A stretch of 64,000 nucleotides of DNA from Arthrobacter oryzae (GCF_030718995.1 NZ_CP132204.1:3100001-3164000); one strand, 5' to 3'; shown: positions 36,101 through 49,936, numbered from the stretch's first letter. The notes: generated by a model from the letters alone, not told the origin. Numbers and translations are program-made.

Positions 36101-37747
36101 CTACACCCCGGGGACCTGGCTGGGTGTTGTCCGTTCAGGCAGCGCAGTTCTGCTGCCGCCCGCGACGCCGCCCGCGCTCGTGGGCTCCCTGTGGGAGCTG
36201 CTGGCCCGCGAGACCGAGGTCCACGAGGTACTCCATGCGGTGACCAGCGCCTCCTCCGGCTCCCTGGCGCAGATCCCGTGGTTCGGCATTGTGGACTTCC
36301 GGGACTCACTGCGGGTGTTCCTCCGGGGCGACATCGAGCTGACAGCACATCTTGCCGCCGGTGCCGTGGAGCTGAATGGCCGCGACGTCACCACCTGGAC
36401 CGAGCGCAGGCTCAGCGAACCCGAGTGGTACAGGATTGCGGTTCCCGGCGACGCGGCCGCCGCCGGCGAACTTCCGCTGGGCGAGGGCGTTGTGCTCCTG
36501 CAGAGCCTCACGGTGGGTTGCAGGGTCCCGCTCCCGGAGTCCCCGGTTGCGGACGTCCCTGTTATTGAAGTCCCTGTTGTTGAAGTCCCGGTCCTTCAGG
36601 TTCCGGTCCCGGAGGCCCCGGTTGCTGAGCCCGAACACGGGGTATCAGCCGAAACAGTGATGGGCATTCCCGAGGACGAACTCGAATACTCGGACGCCGA
36701 AATCACCGTCCTGCCGGAGTCGCCGGAGTCTCCGGGGACCGAAGCGCCTGAGGCAGTACCGGCGAACGAGCTGACGGGAAGCTACGACCACCTGTGGGAC
36801 AAGACCGTGATGCGCCGGATCGAGGACGCCGCGGTCCGGGATGAGCCTGAAGACGTGGCTGCCGACGAGTCTGCTGCCGGGCGTGCCGCGGACCAGGGTA
36901 GTGCGGATGACGCTGCAGAAAAGACCGACGCTCCGGAGGCAGCAGCCGTACGCGAGCAACCGCCGGCCATGGAGGCCCCTGCACATGTCCCTGTGCAGCC
37001 CTCCGCTCCTGCCGTGCCCCTCATTCCTGCCCCGCTGCAGGGCGGGCTGATCGACTCCGTCCCCTGGAACACCGGCGGCGACAAGCCCGCCCGGCCGTCC
37101 GGGCCGCCGTCGTTCGTTCCGGCCCCTGCGTCCTCGGTATCAGGTGGCACACCGGACCGGTCCAGCCCGGCGGCGGTGCCGCCGGTGCCGGAAGGCGACC
37201 ACGACGGCGAAACCATCATGAAGAGCGACCTCGCCGGGCTCGGAACCGCTCCGCACGAGCAGGCTGATGCGGGGGCAAACGGTCCCGCCACCGGTCCCAT
37301 GGTCCTGGCGCGCGTCTGCCCCCAGGGCCACGCCAACCCGCCGACGCATTCGCAGTGCACCGGTTGCGGCGTGGCGCTGGCCGCCGACGCCGTGCAGGTC
37401 CGCCGGCCGCGGCTCGGACGCGTCCGGGTGTCCACCGGCGAACTGATCGACCTGGACCAGTCTCTGGTGATTGGCCGCCAGCCCTCGGTTTCCAGGGTGC
37501 AGGGCGGAGGCATGCCCCGGCTGGTGCAGGTGGCGAGCCCCGGCGGCGACATTTCCCGGTCGCACGTTGAGGTCCGCCTCGAAGGCTGGCATGTGATGCT
37601 GTGCGACCTTAAGGCCACCAACGGGACCGTCCTGGTGCGGGAAGGTCAACCGCCCAGGCGGCTCGCCCAGAACGAAATGGCCATCCTTCTTGACGGAGAT
37701 ATTGCAGAACTCGGCGACAACGTGTCGTTGCGGTTCGAGGAGATTGT

Positions 37748-37751
<4 letters not shown>
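36087..37751 (+). CDS. FHA domain protein with unique N-terminal domain and zinc ribbon
   Basis: A 554-residue soluble protein. Residues 1-150 form a domain I do not recognise (SSYTPGTWLGVVRSGSAVLL onward). An acidic, Pro-rich region of about 250 residues follows, including six pentapeptide units of the type VPVIE/VPVVE. Near residue 410 a zinc ribbon (CPQGHANPPTHSQCTGCG) precedes a C-terminal FHA domain with LVIGRQPSVSR, ISRSHVEVR and LKATNGT, a complete phosphothreonine pocket. ATG 36087 lies inside the PP2C gene and fits the overlap style of this operon. It is presumably a substrate or effector of the kinase, to which it is coupled by ATGA. Confidence 0.85.
36540..36629 (+). repeat. Six 15-bp in-frame repeats
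   Basis: Six consecutive 15-base units encode pentapeptides SPVAD, VPVIE, VPVVE, VPVLQ, VPVPE and APVAE. The middle units use less GC-rich codons (GTTATTGAA, GTTGTTGAA), suggesting recent slippage expansion. Confidence 0.75.
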
Positions 37752-39403
<1,652 letters not shown>

Positions 39404-39447
39404 TTGGTACATGAACAATCCCGCAACAGGCTGAGGAGGCACGGAAA

Positions 39448-40152
39448 ATGGGGGATCTAGCAGTAGATTTCTGTGGCGAATGGTATGAGCCGACGGACGA
39501 GGACGTCTTCAACATCGGACGCGAGGGCGACCTCGAAGTCGACGACAACCCATACCTGCACCGGCGCTTCCTCCAGATCGCCCGCTACGACGGCATCTGG
39601 TGGCTCAGCAACGTGGGAAGCATGCTCTCGGCCACCGTGGCTGACGGCAGCGGCGGGATGCAGGCATGGCTGTCACCCGGCGCCCGGATTCCGCTTGTCT
39701 TCAGCCACACCAACGTGATCTTCACCGCGGGCCCCACCACGTATGAGTTCGCCGTCCATCTCAAGACACCCTCCTTCCGGCAGGAGGCCCCCGACGAAAA
39801 GAGCGGCGGAGACACCACCATCGGACCCGTGGTGTTCACCGACTCCCAAAAGGCGCTCATCGTCGCCCTCGCCGAACCCATGCTGCGGCGCGACGGCACC
39901 GGCTTCAGCGCCATCCCGTCGTCGGCCGCTGCCGCCAAGACCCTTGGCTGGGCGCTGACCCGGTTCAACAGAAAGCTGGACAATGTGTGCGACAAACTTG
40001 ACCGCGTCGGCGTCGCCGGGCTCCGCGGCGGCGGCGGAAAGCTGGCCACCAACCGTCGTGCCCGGCTTGTGGAGCACGCCGTGACCTCGCACCTGGTGAC
40101 AGCGGATGACCTGCACCTGATCGAGAAAATGAGGGGGGTCGACGAAGGGTGA
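39448..40152 (+). CDS. FHA-like and winged-helix domain protein
   Basis: A 234-residue soluble protein. Residues 15-110 resemble an FHA sandwich (FNIGREGDLEVDDNPYLHRRF, then WWLSNVGS), but the usual Ser and Asn-Gly of the phosphothreonine pocket are not clear, so binding may be altered. Residues about 130-225 look like a winged helix-turn-helix: FTDSQKALIVALAEPML, then SSAAAAKTLGWALTRFNRKLDNVCDKL and GVAGLRGG. It may link the kinase pathway to transcription or act inside the secretion complex. GAGGAGG lies upstream of the ATG. Its stop overlaps the ATPase gene start (GTGA), suggesting tight stoichiometric coupling. Confidence 0.75.
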   Translation: MGDLAVDFCGEWYEPTDEDVFNIGREGDLEVDDNPYLHRRFLQIARYDGIWWLSNVGSMLSATVADGSGGMQAWLSPGARIPLVFSHTNVIFTAGPTTYEFAVHLKTPSFRQEAPDEKSGGDTTIGPVVFTDSQKALIVALAEPMLRRDGTGFSAIPSSAAAAKTLGWALTRFNRKLDNVCDKLDRVGVAGLRGGGGKLATNRRARLVEHAVTSHLVTADDLHLIEKMRGVDEG

Positions 40153-43100
40153 AAATCCGACTGACACTGCGCCGCGACCCGGCCGACGCGAAGGACCTCG
40201 CCGTCACCGTCGACGGCCTGGCAACGGTGGCGGACATCGCCACCCAGCTGTGGGCTGCGGACCCTGAACGGCGCGGCACGCAGCCGCCGGAGAACCTGTC
40301 GCTGAGCATCGACGAGGCGTTCGTGGCCGGCGGCATGCGGGGCAACATCCTCAACCGTGCGGACAACCTGCTGGAATCGGGGCTCAGGCCGGGGTCCATC
40401 GTCTCGCTGGCACAGGTCAGCGAACAGTTCGCGGCACCGGGCGCCAACCGCGGGCCCGCTGCGGCGACCCTCCGAGTGTTGTCCGGTCCCGACGTCGGGC
40501 AGGAATTTTCCCTGCCCTTCGGCACCAGCTACATCGGCCGGGACCGGGACGTGGACGTCCGGCTTTCGGACCCGATGACCTCCAAGCGGCACGCCCGCAT
40601 CACGGTGGGGGAGACCGTGGAGATCGTGGACACGAACTCCGCCAACGGGCTGATCATGGACGGACTGCCGGTCACCCGCGCCACGCTCAATTCCTCGGAT
40701 TCGGTCACGCTCGGAGACACGACCGTCTCCGTGGTGAGCCTCGGGCACCACGGGGGTGCGCCGACGTCGCCGCTGGTGGACTTCAACCGCTCGCCGCGCG
40801 TGGTGCCGCGTTTCGCTCCGCCCAAGCGTGTACTGCCGGCCGGTCCAAAACGCCAGGAACACCAGCCGTTCCCCTACATCATGCTGATCGCACCGCTGAT
40901 GATGGGCGCCATTCTGTTTGCCGTCACAGGCAACGTTCTCTCGGTCCTGTTCATGATGATGATGCCGCTGTTCATCATCGGCCATTACGTGGACCACAAA
41001 ATGCAGAGCAAGCGCGAACGCAAAGAGCAGCTCAAGCAGTTCCGCGAAGCCATGGCCGCCTTCCGCAAGGACATCACCGAGCTGCAGAACATCGAACGAT
41101 CCGTTCGCCTCCAGGAAGCTCCGTCGGTCAGTGACACTGTGGACTCGATCTACAAGCTGGGCCCGCTGCTTTGGACGCACCGGCCCGAGCACAAGGGGTT
41201 CCTGGGCCTGCGCTTCGGCCTGGGGACGTCGCCGTCCCGCATCCCGTTCGAAGAGCCGGGCAACAACGAAACCGAAGCCGAATACATGCAGGAAATCCAG
41301 GCCTGCCTCAAACAGTTCCAGGACATCGAAGGCGTGCCCATCGTCTCCCAGCTCCGCTCCGCCGGAGCCTTCGGGCTGGCCGGCGCCCGCGGCCTCGTAG
41401 ACGACGTGGCCCGCGGCATGGTGCTGCAGACCGTCGGACTGCACTCCCCGGCCGAAGTGGTGGTCACGGCAATCACATCAGCCACATCGAGGGAACGCTG
41501 GAACTGGCTTCAATGGCTGCCGCACGTCGGTTCAGGGCACAGCCCGCTCAGCGGCGACCACCTGGCGGCGGGACCTGCCGGCGGATCCTCGCTGCTGGCC
41601 CGGCTGGAGGACCTGATCGACCAGCGCGAAGCCGGCGCACAGTCGCCGCGTCCCGTCCCGAGGCCCGGCATTGACGCCGAGAACGGCGAGATCCCCGGAC
41701 CCGTCCTTCCGTCCGTGCTGGTCATCGTCGAAGACGACGCCCCGGTGGACCGCGGCCGCCTGACAAGGCTCGTTGAACGCGGCCCTGATTCGGGCGTGCA
41801 CGTCATGTGGGTTGCCACGAGCGTCCAGTCGCTTCCGGCCGCGTGCCGCGACTTCATGGTGGTGGACGGCGATCACGGAACCACCACCGGCCAGGTCCGG
41901 CTTGGCCGCCACACGTACCCGGTCAGCTGCGAAAGCCTCGACGCCGAACTCGCCACCCAGCTTGCCCGGATGCTCTCTCCGGTCATCGACGTCGGAAAGC
42001 CCGTGGACGACGAATCCGACCTGCCCCGCGCAGTGTCCTACGTGAGCCTTATCGGCAAGGACTTCATGGACAACCCGCAGGCCGTGGCGGACCGCTGGAA
42101 GGAAAACAACTCGGTCCACGCCACCGCCGTCGCCAACCGCAAGGACAACGGCACCCTCCGTGCCCTGGTGGGCTCCAAGGGCATCGAACCGCTGTACCTG
42201 GACCTGAAAAACGAAGGTCCCCATGCCCTGGTGGGCGGCACCACCGGTGCCGGCAAGTCCGAGTTCCTGCAGTCGTGGGTCATGGGCATGGCCGCTGCCT
42301 ACAGTCCGGACCGGGTCAGCTTCCTGTTCGTGGACTACAAGGGCGGTGCCGCCTTCGCCGACTGCGTCAACCTGCCCCACACCGTGGGCCTCGTGACCGA
42401 CCTTTCCCAGCACCTCGTGCGCCGCGCCCTGACATCCCTCCGTGCTGAACTGCACTACCGGGAGCACCTGCTCAACCGGAAAAAGGCCAAGGACCTCCTG
42501 GGCCTCCAGCGCGAGGCGGATCCCGAGGCGCCGCCGTACCTCATCATCATCGTGGATGAGTTCGCGGCACTCGCCACGGAAGTCCCCGAATTTGTCGACG
42601 GCGTGGTGGATGTTGCCGCCCGGGGCCGGTCCCTGGGCCTCCACCTGATCCTGGCCACCCAGCGGCCCGCCGGCGTCATCAAGGAAAGCCTGCGCGCCAA
42701 CACCAACCTCAGGGTGGCGCTCCGCATGGCCGATGAGGACGACGCCACCGACATTCTGGGCGTTCCCACTGCCGCGTATTTCGACCCCTCGATCCCCGGC
42801 CGCGGCGCTGCGAAGACCGGCCCGGGCCGGATCCAGGGCTTCCAGACCGGCTACGCAGGCGGCTGGACGACGGACAAGCCGCAGACCCCGCAAATCGACA
42901 TCGTGGAGATGGCCTTCGGCTCGGGACCCGGCTGGGCGGCGCCGGCGCCTGAAAAGCCGGTGCGCGAGGAGCCTGCAGGGCCCAATGACATAGCCCGGAT
43001 GACGGCCAACATCATCAAGGCAGCGGAGGCGCTTACCATCGCGCCGCCCCGGAAGCCGTGGCTCAACGAGCTGGCCAAAACCTACGATTTCTCCAAGCTC

Positions 43101-44630
43101 CCCAACCCGCGGACGGACGAACGGCTCCTCCTGGGCGTGGCCGACGATCCTGCCCGCCAGGACCAGCCCACCGTTTTCTATGAGCCGGACAAAGACGGCA
43201 ACATGGCCATCTACGGAACGGGCGGTTCGGGTAAGTCGGCCGCGCTCCGTGGCATCGCCATCGCCGCGGCGGTCACCCCGCGCGGAGGCCCGGTCCACGT
43301 TTACGGCATCGACTGCGGCTCCTCGGGGCTGAAGATGCTTGACGGGCTCCCGCACGTCGGCGAGATCATCAACGGCGACGACGTCGAACGCGTCGGCCGT
43401 TTGCTGCGCTGGCTGCGGGACGTAGCCGACGACCGGGCCGCCCGGTACGCCGAAGTCCGGGCCTCCACGATCGTGGAATACCGCAAGCTGGCCAACGATC
43501 CGGACGAGAAACGGATCTTCATCCTGGTGGACGGCATGTCCAGCTTCCGCGAAGCGTACGAATACAGCCGCCTGTCCGCGCTCTGGGACATCTTCCTGCA
43601 GCTGGCAACGGACGGCCGGCCGCTGGGCATCCACCTGGTGGTCGCCGGCGACCGGCCCAACTCGGTCCCGGCCTCGCTGCTGGCTTCCATCCAGCGGCGA
43701 CTGGTGCTGCGGCTCTCCTCCGAGGACGACTACATTTCGCTTGACGTGCCCAAGGACGTCCTGAGCCAGGCCTCGCCTCCGGGCCGCGGCCTGCTGGGTG
43801 CACACGAGGTCCAGCTGGCCGTGCTCGGCGGCAACTCCAACCTGGCCCTCCAGGCCCGCGAGGTGCACAAGCTCAGCGAGGCCATGCTGCGCCAGGGAGT
43901 GCAGAAGGCGCCGCAGATCGAACGGCTGCCCGAGCAGGTGGACCTGGACATCCTTCCCGCCGGGAGCCCGGACCTGCCGGTCATCGGCGTGGACGACGAG
44001 ACGCTCCAGCCGGCTGAAATCATGGCCAAGGGACCGCTGCTCGTCGCGGGTCCCCCCGGAGCCGGCCGCACCGTGGCCCTGGTCACCATGGCCTATGCCC
44101 TGCGCCGGTCCAACCCCGGCACCGAGCTGGTCTACATCGGCTCCCGCCGGTCAGCCGTCGCATCGCTGAAGGTCTGGAACCGGTCTCTCGTCGGGGCCGA
44201 CGACGTCGAAGAGGCAATCGACGCGCTGGTGGACTACTCCTCCGAGAACCCCGGCAGGCTGGCCATCTTCATCGAGGGCCTGACCGAATTCACGGACACC
44301 GGCGCAGAGTCCGGCATCGAGCAACTGGTCACCACGTCCATCAAGGCCGACCAATGGGTGGTGGGAGAGTCTGAGACCTCCACCTGGTCCTCCGCATGGT
44401 CGCTGTCCCAGCCGTTCAAGTCGGGCAGGCGCGGACTGTTGATCAACCCGGGCGACATCGACGGCGACACCCTGCTCAGCACATCTTTGGGCAAGATCAG
44501 CGCCGATTTCATCCCGGGCCGCGGCTACATCGTGGGCCGGGGCAAGGTCCGCAAGCTGCAGATTGCCTTGCCGCCGGAAAACCGCAGCCAGGCCGATCCC
44601 GACCTCAGCAGGGTGGGAGCGGCGAGGTGA
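40149..44630 (+). CDS. Type VII secretion EccC/EssC-like FtsK/SpoIIIE ATPase with FHA domain
   Basis: A 1,493-residue ATPase. Residues 1-95 may be a ubiquitin-like or degenerate FHA fold. Residues 108-198 are an FHA domain (YIGRDRDVDVRLSD, SKRHARI, NSANGL). Two membrane helices lie at about 242-260 and 263-280. Three FtsK-like ATPase domains follow. Domain 1 is complete: GTTGAGKS (697-704) and Asp803-Glu804 (IIIVDEFAAL). Domain 2 has TGGSGKS (1024-1030) but LVDGMSS at the Walker B position. Domain 3 has PPGAGRT, with Arg1307 in place of the Walker lysine. An N-terminal FHA plus all three ATPase domains in one chain is the EssC arrangement; mycobacterial EccC lacks the FHA domain. The substrate is probably the WXG100 protein encoded next. 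It is GTGA-coupled to the preceding gene. Confidence 0.92.
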   Translation: MKIRLTLRRDPADAKDLAVTVDGLATVADIATQLWAADPERRGTQPPENLSLSIDEAFVAGGMRGNILNRADNLLESGLRPGSIVSLAQVSEQFAAPGANRGPAAATLRVLSGPDVGQEFSLPFGTSYIGRDRDVDVRLSDPMTSKRHARITVGETVEIVDTNSANGLIMDGLPVTRATLNSSDSVTLGDTTVSVVSLGHHGGAPTSPLVDFNRSPRVVPRFAPPKRVLPAGPKRQEHQPFPYIMLIAPLMMGAILFAVTGNVLSVLFMMMMPLFIIGHYVDHKMQSKRERKEQLKQFREAMAAFRKDITELQNIERSVRLQEAPSVSDTVDSIYKLGPLLWTHRPEHKGFLGLRFGLGTSPSRIPFEEPGNNETEAEYMQEIQACLKQFQDIEGVPIVSQLRSAGAFGLAGARGLVDDVARGMVLQTVGLHSPAEVVVTAITSATSRERWNWLQWLPHVGSGHSPLSGDHLAAGPAGGSSLLARLEDLIDQREAGAQSPRPVPRPGIDAENGEIPGPVLPSVLVIVEDDAPVDRGRLTRLVERGPDSGVHVMWVATSVQSLPAACRDFMVVDGDHGTTTGQVRLGRHTYPVSCESLDAELATQLARMLSPVIDVGKPVDDESDLPRAVSYVSLIGKDFMDNPQAVADRWKENNSVHATAVANRKDNGTLRALVGSKGIEPLYLDLKNEGPHALVGGTTGAGKSEFLQSWVMGMAAAYSPDRVSFLFVDYKGGAAFADCVNLPHTVGLVTDLSQHLVRRALTSLRAELHYREHLLNRKKAKDLLGLQREADPEAPPYLIIIVDEFAALATEVPEFVDGVVDVAARGRSLGLHLILATQRPAGVIKESLRANTNLRVALRMADEDDATDILGVPTAAYFDPSIPGRGAAKTGPGRIQGFQTGYAGGWTTDKPQTPQIDIVEMAFGSGPGWAAPAPEKPVREEPAGPNDIARMTANIIKAAEALTIAPPRKPWLNELAKTYDFSKLPNPRTDERLLLGVADDPARQDQPTVFYEPDKDGNMAIYGTGGSGKSAALRGIAIAAAVTPRGGPVHVYGIDCGSSGLKMLDGLPHVGEIINGDDVERVGRLLRWLRDVADDRAARYAEVRASTIVEYRKLANDPDEKRIFILVDGMSSFREAYEYSRLSALWDIFLQLATDGRPLGIHLVVAGDRPNSVPASLLASIQRRLVLRLSSEDDYISLDVPKDVLSQASPPGRGLLGAHEVQLAVLGGNSNLALQAREVHKLSEAMLRQGVQKAPQIERLPEQVDLDILPAGSPDLPVIGVDDETLQPAEIMAKGPLLVAGPPGAGRTVALVTMAYALRRSNPGTELVYIGSRRSAVASLKVWNRSLVGADDVEEAIDALVDYSSENPGRLAIFIEGLTEFTDTGAESGIEQLVTTSIKADQWVVGESETSTWSSAWSLSQPFKSGRRGLLINPGDIDGDTLLSTSLGKISADFIPGRGYIVGRGKVRKLQIALPPENRSQADPDLSRVGAAR

Positions 44631-44654
44631 ACCTTCCATGGGGAGCGGTGCCCA

Positions 44655-44684
44655 TCGACAGTGGTTTGGGCCGCGGGATAGTTT
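44655..44684 (+). promoter_or_regulatory. Candidate promoter of the WXG100 gene
   Basis: TCGACA (44655-44660) and TAGTTT (44679-44684) are separated by 18 bases in the 135-base gap after the ATPase gene. A leader of about 75 bases and a strong AAGGAG site precede the ATG. Confidence 0.45.
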
Positions 44685-44765
44685 CTAGGTAATGGATCTT
44701 CCGGATGAGCCGGGGGCCGCTGGGGAGCCGATCGGATCGGGTCCGTTGACTGAAGGAGATAACTA

Positions 44766-45029
44766 ATGGCTATTTGGGGTGCAGACATTGCCCAGCTCAA
44801 GGCGCTGGGAAGCAAGCTTCAGGCTGGTTCGTCCGAGATTGAGAAGGCGAAGTCGCAGCTGACGAAGGCTCTGGACAGCACTGACTGGAAGGGCCCGGAC
44901 GCGGAGAAGTTCCGCAGCGAATGGTCCGGTTCGCATGTCACGAGCCTGACCAAGGTGGCGCAGGCGCTGGAGCAGGCCGGCAAGCAGGCAACCAAGAACG
45001 CTGCCCAGCAGGAAGAGGCTTCCCGCTAG
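44766..45029 (+). CDS. WXG100 (ESAT-6-like) family protein
   Basis: An 87-residue helical hairpin protein. The turn motif is DSTDWKGPDAEKFRSEW, with the W-x-G at residues 40-42 flanked by two amphipathic helices. Such proteins are substrates and co-factors of type VII secretion and form dimers. The C-terminal Y-x3-D/E export motif is not present; the end is Ala/Gln/Glu-rich (NAAQQEEASR). There is only one WXG100 gene here, so it may form homodimers as in Firmicutes systems. Translation signals are strong (AAGGAG, seven bases) and a hairpin terminator follows, consistent with high expression. Confidence 0.9.
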   Translation: MAIWGADIAQLKALGSKLQAGSSEIEKAKSQLTKALDSTDWKGPDAEKFRSEWSGSHVTSLTKVAQALEQAGKQATKNAAQQEEASR

Positions 45030-45057
45030 GAACGCCGCACCGCTGAAGTGCTGGATC

Positions 45058-45093
45058 AAAGGTCCCGGATGCATCATTGCATCCGGGACCTTT
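45058..45093 (+). terminator. Rho-independent terminator after the WXG100 gene
   Basis: A perfect 16-bp stem: AAAGGTCCCGGATGCA (45058-45073), loop TCAT, and its complement ending TTT at 45093, followed by GTTTG. The flanking A and T runs make it usable in both directions. It closes the 29-kb locus and insulates ligA. Confidence 0.9.
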
Positions 45094-45117
45094 GTTTGCT
45101 GCGCACGGGACTGCTGA

Positions 45118-48278
<3,161 letters not shown>

Positions 48279-48286
48279 GACAGGGC

Positions 48287-49660
48287 TCAGGCGTGCGCGC
48301 CGGCCAGCCCGGCGGCACCAGCCAGGCCGGCGGCGCCGGAGTACCGGTTGAGCGGCCGTTCCAGGCCGTAGTGCCCCCGCAGTGTGTCGGCCGTGTACTC
48401 CGTCCGGAACAAGCCGCGCTGACGGAGGACCGGCACCACATGGTCCACGAAGGCTTCCAGCCCTGACGGGAGCACGGCGGGCATGATGTTGAAACCGTCG
48501 GCCGCGCCGTTCTCAAACCAGAGCTGGATGGCATCTGCCACCTGCTCCGGAGTCCCCGAGAAGGTGCGGTGCCCGCGGCCGCCACCCAGGCGCCCGATCA
48601 ACTGCCGCACCGTGAGCTTTTCGCGGCGGCCGAGCTCGACGATCAGGGTGTAGCGGCTCTTGGCACCTTGGATGGAATCCTCGTCGGGAAGGTCTGCGGG
48701 GAGTTGCCGGTCCAGCGGGAGCTCGTCCGGGCCGACACCCAGGGTTTTGGCCAGTTCGATCCGGGCATATTCCGGCCGGATCAGCTCGTCGAGTTCGCGT
48801 TCCAGTTTCTTGGCCGCAGCCTCCGTGCCGGCCAGCACGGGCACGATTCCGGGGAGGATCTTAATGCCCTCCGGGTCCCGGCCGGCCGCGGCGGTGCGGG
48901 CCTTGAGGTCGGTGTAGAACTCCTGGGCGTCCTGGAGGGTCTGCTGCGCGGTGAACACGGCCTCTGCATAGAGTGCTGCGAGGCCCTTCCCGTTTTCGGA
49001 GGAACCGGCCTGCACAATCAGCGGGTAGCCCTGCGGGGACCGCGGAACGTTGAGCGGCCCGCGCACCCGGAAATGCTTGCCCACGTGGTCGATCGGCCTG
49101 ACCTTGTCCGGATCGGCCCACACGCCCGCCTCCTTGTCGGCCACCACGGCGTCGTCATCCCAGCTGTCCCACAGCTTGCCGGCTACGTCCAGGAACTCCG
49201 CCGCCCGTTCATAACGTGTGGCGTGCGCCGGCTGGTCGTCGATGCCGAAGTTTCGTGCTGCGTCGGGCCCTGCCGTAGTGACCACATTCCATCCGGCACG
49301 GCCGCCGCTGACGAAGTCGACGGAGGCGAAGCGCCTTGCGAGGTTGAACGGATCGTTATAGGTGGTGGACGCCGTGGCAATGAGGCCGATCTTCTCGGTC
49401 GCTGCGGCGATGGCGGTCAACAGCACCGTGGGCTCAAGCTTCCCGGCCGGCCGGCGGCCCACATTCCCGAAGATCACGGGCGAGTCTGCGAAGAAGATGG
49501 AATCGAAAGTGCCGCGCTCGGCAATCCGGGCGAGGTTGCGGTAGTGGTTGATGTCCAGGCTGGCCAGCGGATTGCTTGCGGGCAGCCGCCAGGAGGCCTC
49601 ATGATGGCCGGTGCTCATGAGGAAGGCGTTGAGGTGCAGCGTGCGCTGAGGGGATGCCAT
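48287..49660 (-). CDS. LLM class flavin-dependent monooxygenase (NtaA/SnaA/DszA family)
   Basis: A 457-residue FMN-dependent monooxygenase of the luciferase-like superfamily, in the NtaA/SnaA/DszA subgroup. Family landmarks are HHEASWRLP at the start, FDSIFFADSPVI, LEPTVLLTAIAAATEKIGLIAT and the DFVSGGRAGWNVVTT block. Members use FMNH2 from a separate reductase to oxidise sulfur- or nitrogen-containing organics such as nitrilotriacetate or dibenzothiophene sulfone. No reductase or transporter gene is adjacent, so the substrate is open. The last 15 residues are Ala/Gly repeats. The gene is divergent from a GNAT gene across a gap containing a decamer array. Confidence 0.9.
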   Translation of the reverse strand: MASPQRTLHLNAFLMSTGHHEASWRLPASNPLASLDINHYRNLARIAERGTFDSIFFADSPVIFGNVGRRPAGKLEPTVLLTAIAAATEKIGLIATASTTYNDPFNLARRFASVDFVSGGRAGWNVVTTAGPDAARNFGIDDQPAHATRYERAAEFLDVAGKLWDSWDDDAVVADKEAGVWADPDKVRPIDHVGKHFRVRGPLNVPRSPQGYPLIVQAGSSENGKGLAALYAEAVFTAQQTLQDAQEFYTDLKARTAAAGRDPEGIKILPGIVPVLAGTEAAAKKLERELDELIRPEYARIELAKTLGVGPDELPLDRQLPADLPDEDSIQGAKSRYTLIVELGRREKLTVRQLIGRLGGGRGHRTFSGTPEQVADAIQLWFENGAADGFNIMPAVLPSGLEAFVDHVVPVLRQRGLFRTEYTADTLRGHYGLERPLNRYSGAAGLAGAAGLAGAHA

Positions 49661-49759
49661 GGGAGGGGTCCTGTCTGTCGGGGCGGTGTCGGTGGCCGGC
49701 GGCGGTGGTGCAAATCAACCACAGCCCGGCGGCGGTCGGCCAGCGCCGCCGACCACTGG

Positions 49760-49859
49760 AGCAACGCCCGGAAATACAGGGAAATACCCGGAAATACAGG
49801 GCCATGCGGGGCAACGCAGCGCAACGCCGCGAAACGGAGGGCAACCCAGGGCGATGCCG
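49760..49859. repeat. Degenerate 10-bp tandem repeat array, ten units
   Basis: Ten consecutive decamers run in register. Three are near-identical (GGAAATACAG at 49770, GGAAATACCC at 49780, GGAAATACAG at 49790). The others follow the same pattern with GC-richer cores, for example GGCAACGCAG at 49810, CGCAACGCCG at 49820 and GGCAACCCAG at 49840. The period is about one helical turn. The array lies in the divergent gap between the monooxygenase and GNAT genes; no convincing reading frame covers it. Confidence 0.7.
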
Positions 49860-49891
49860 AGCCGCGAACGCGTAGTGATAGTTCAGTCACG

Positions 49892-49905
49892 GAAACGGAC
49901 GTTTC
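49892..49905. promoter_or_regulatory. Palindrome upstream of the GNAT gene
   Basis: GAAACG-GA-CGTTTC is a perfect 6-bp-arm inverted repeat about 25 bases upstream of the GNAT -10 element, near the -35 position. It may be an operator for either divergent gene. Confidence 0.4.
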
Positions 49906-49930
49906 GCGGGGACAGGCGTGTGCCCGCAAC

Positions 49931-49936
49931 TACCAT
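49931..49936 (+). promoter_or_regulatory. -10 element for a probable leaderless GNAT transcript
   Basis: TACCAT is followed by six bases and GTG 49943, with no ribosome-binding site. Confidence 0.45.

Noticed and set aside
41532..43868. 778-residue minus-strand frame inside the EccC/EssC-like gene
   Set aside because: Antisense shadow; the plus strand carries intact Walker and FHA motifs throughout.
49760..49859. Possible CRISPR array
   Set aside because: Units are 10 bp, contiguous and without spacers, and no cas genes are nearby.
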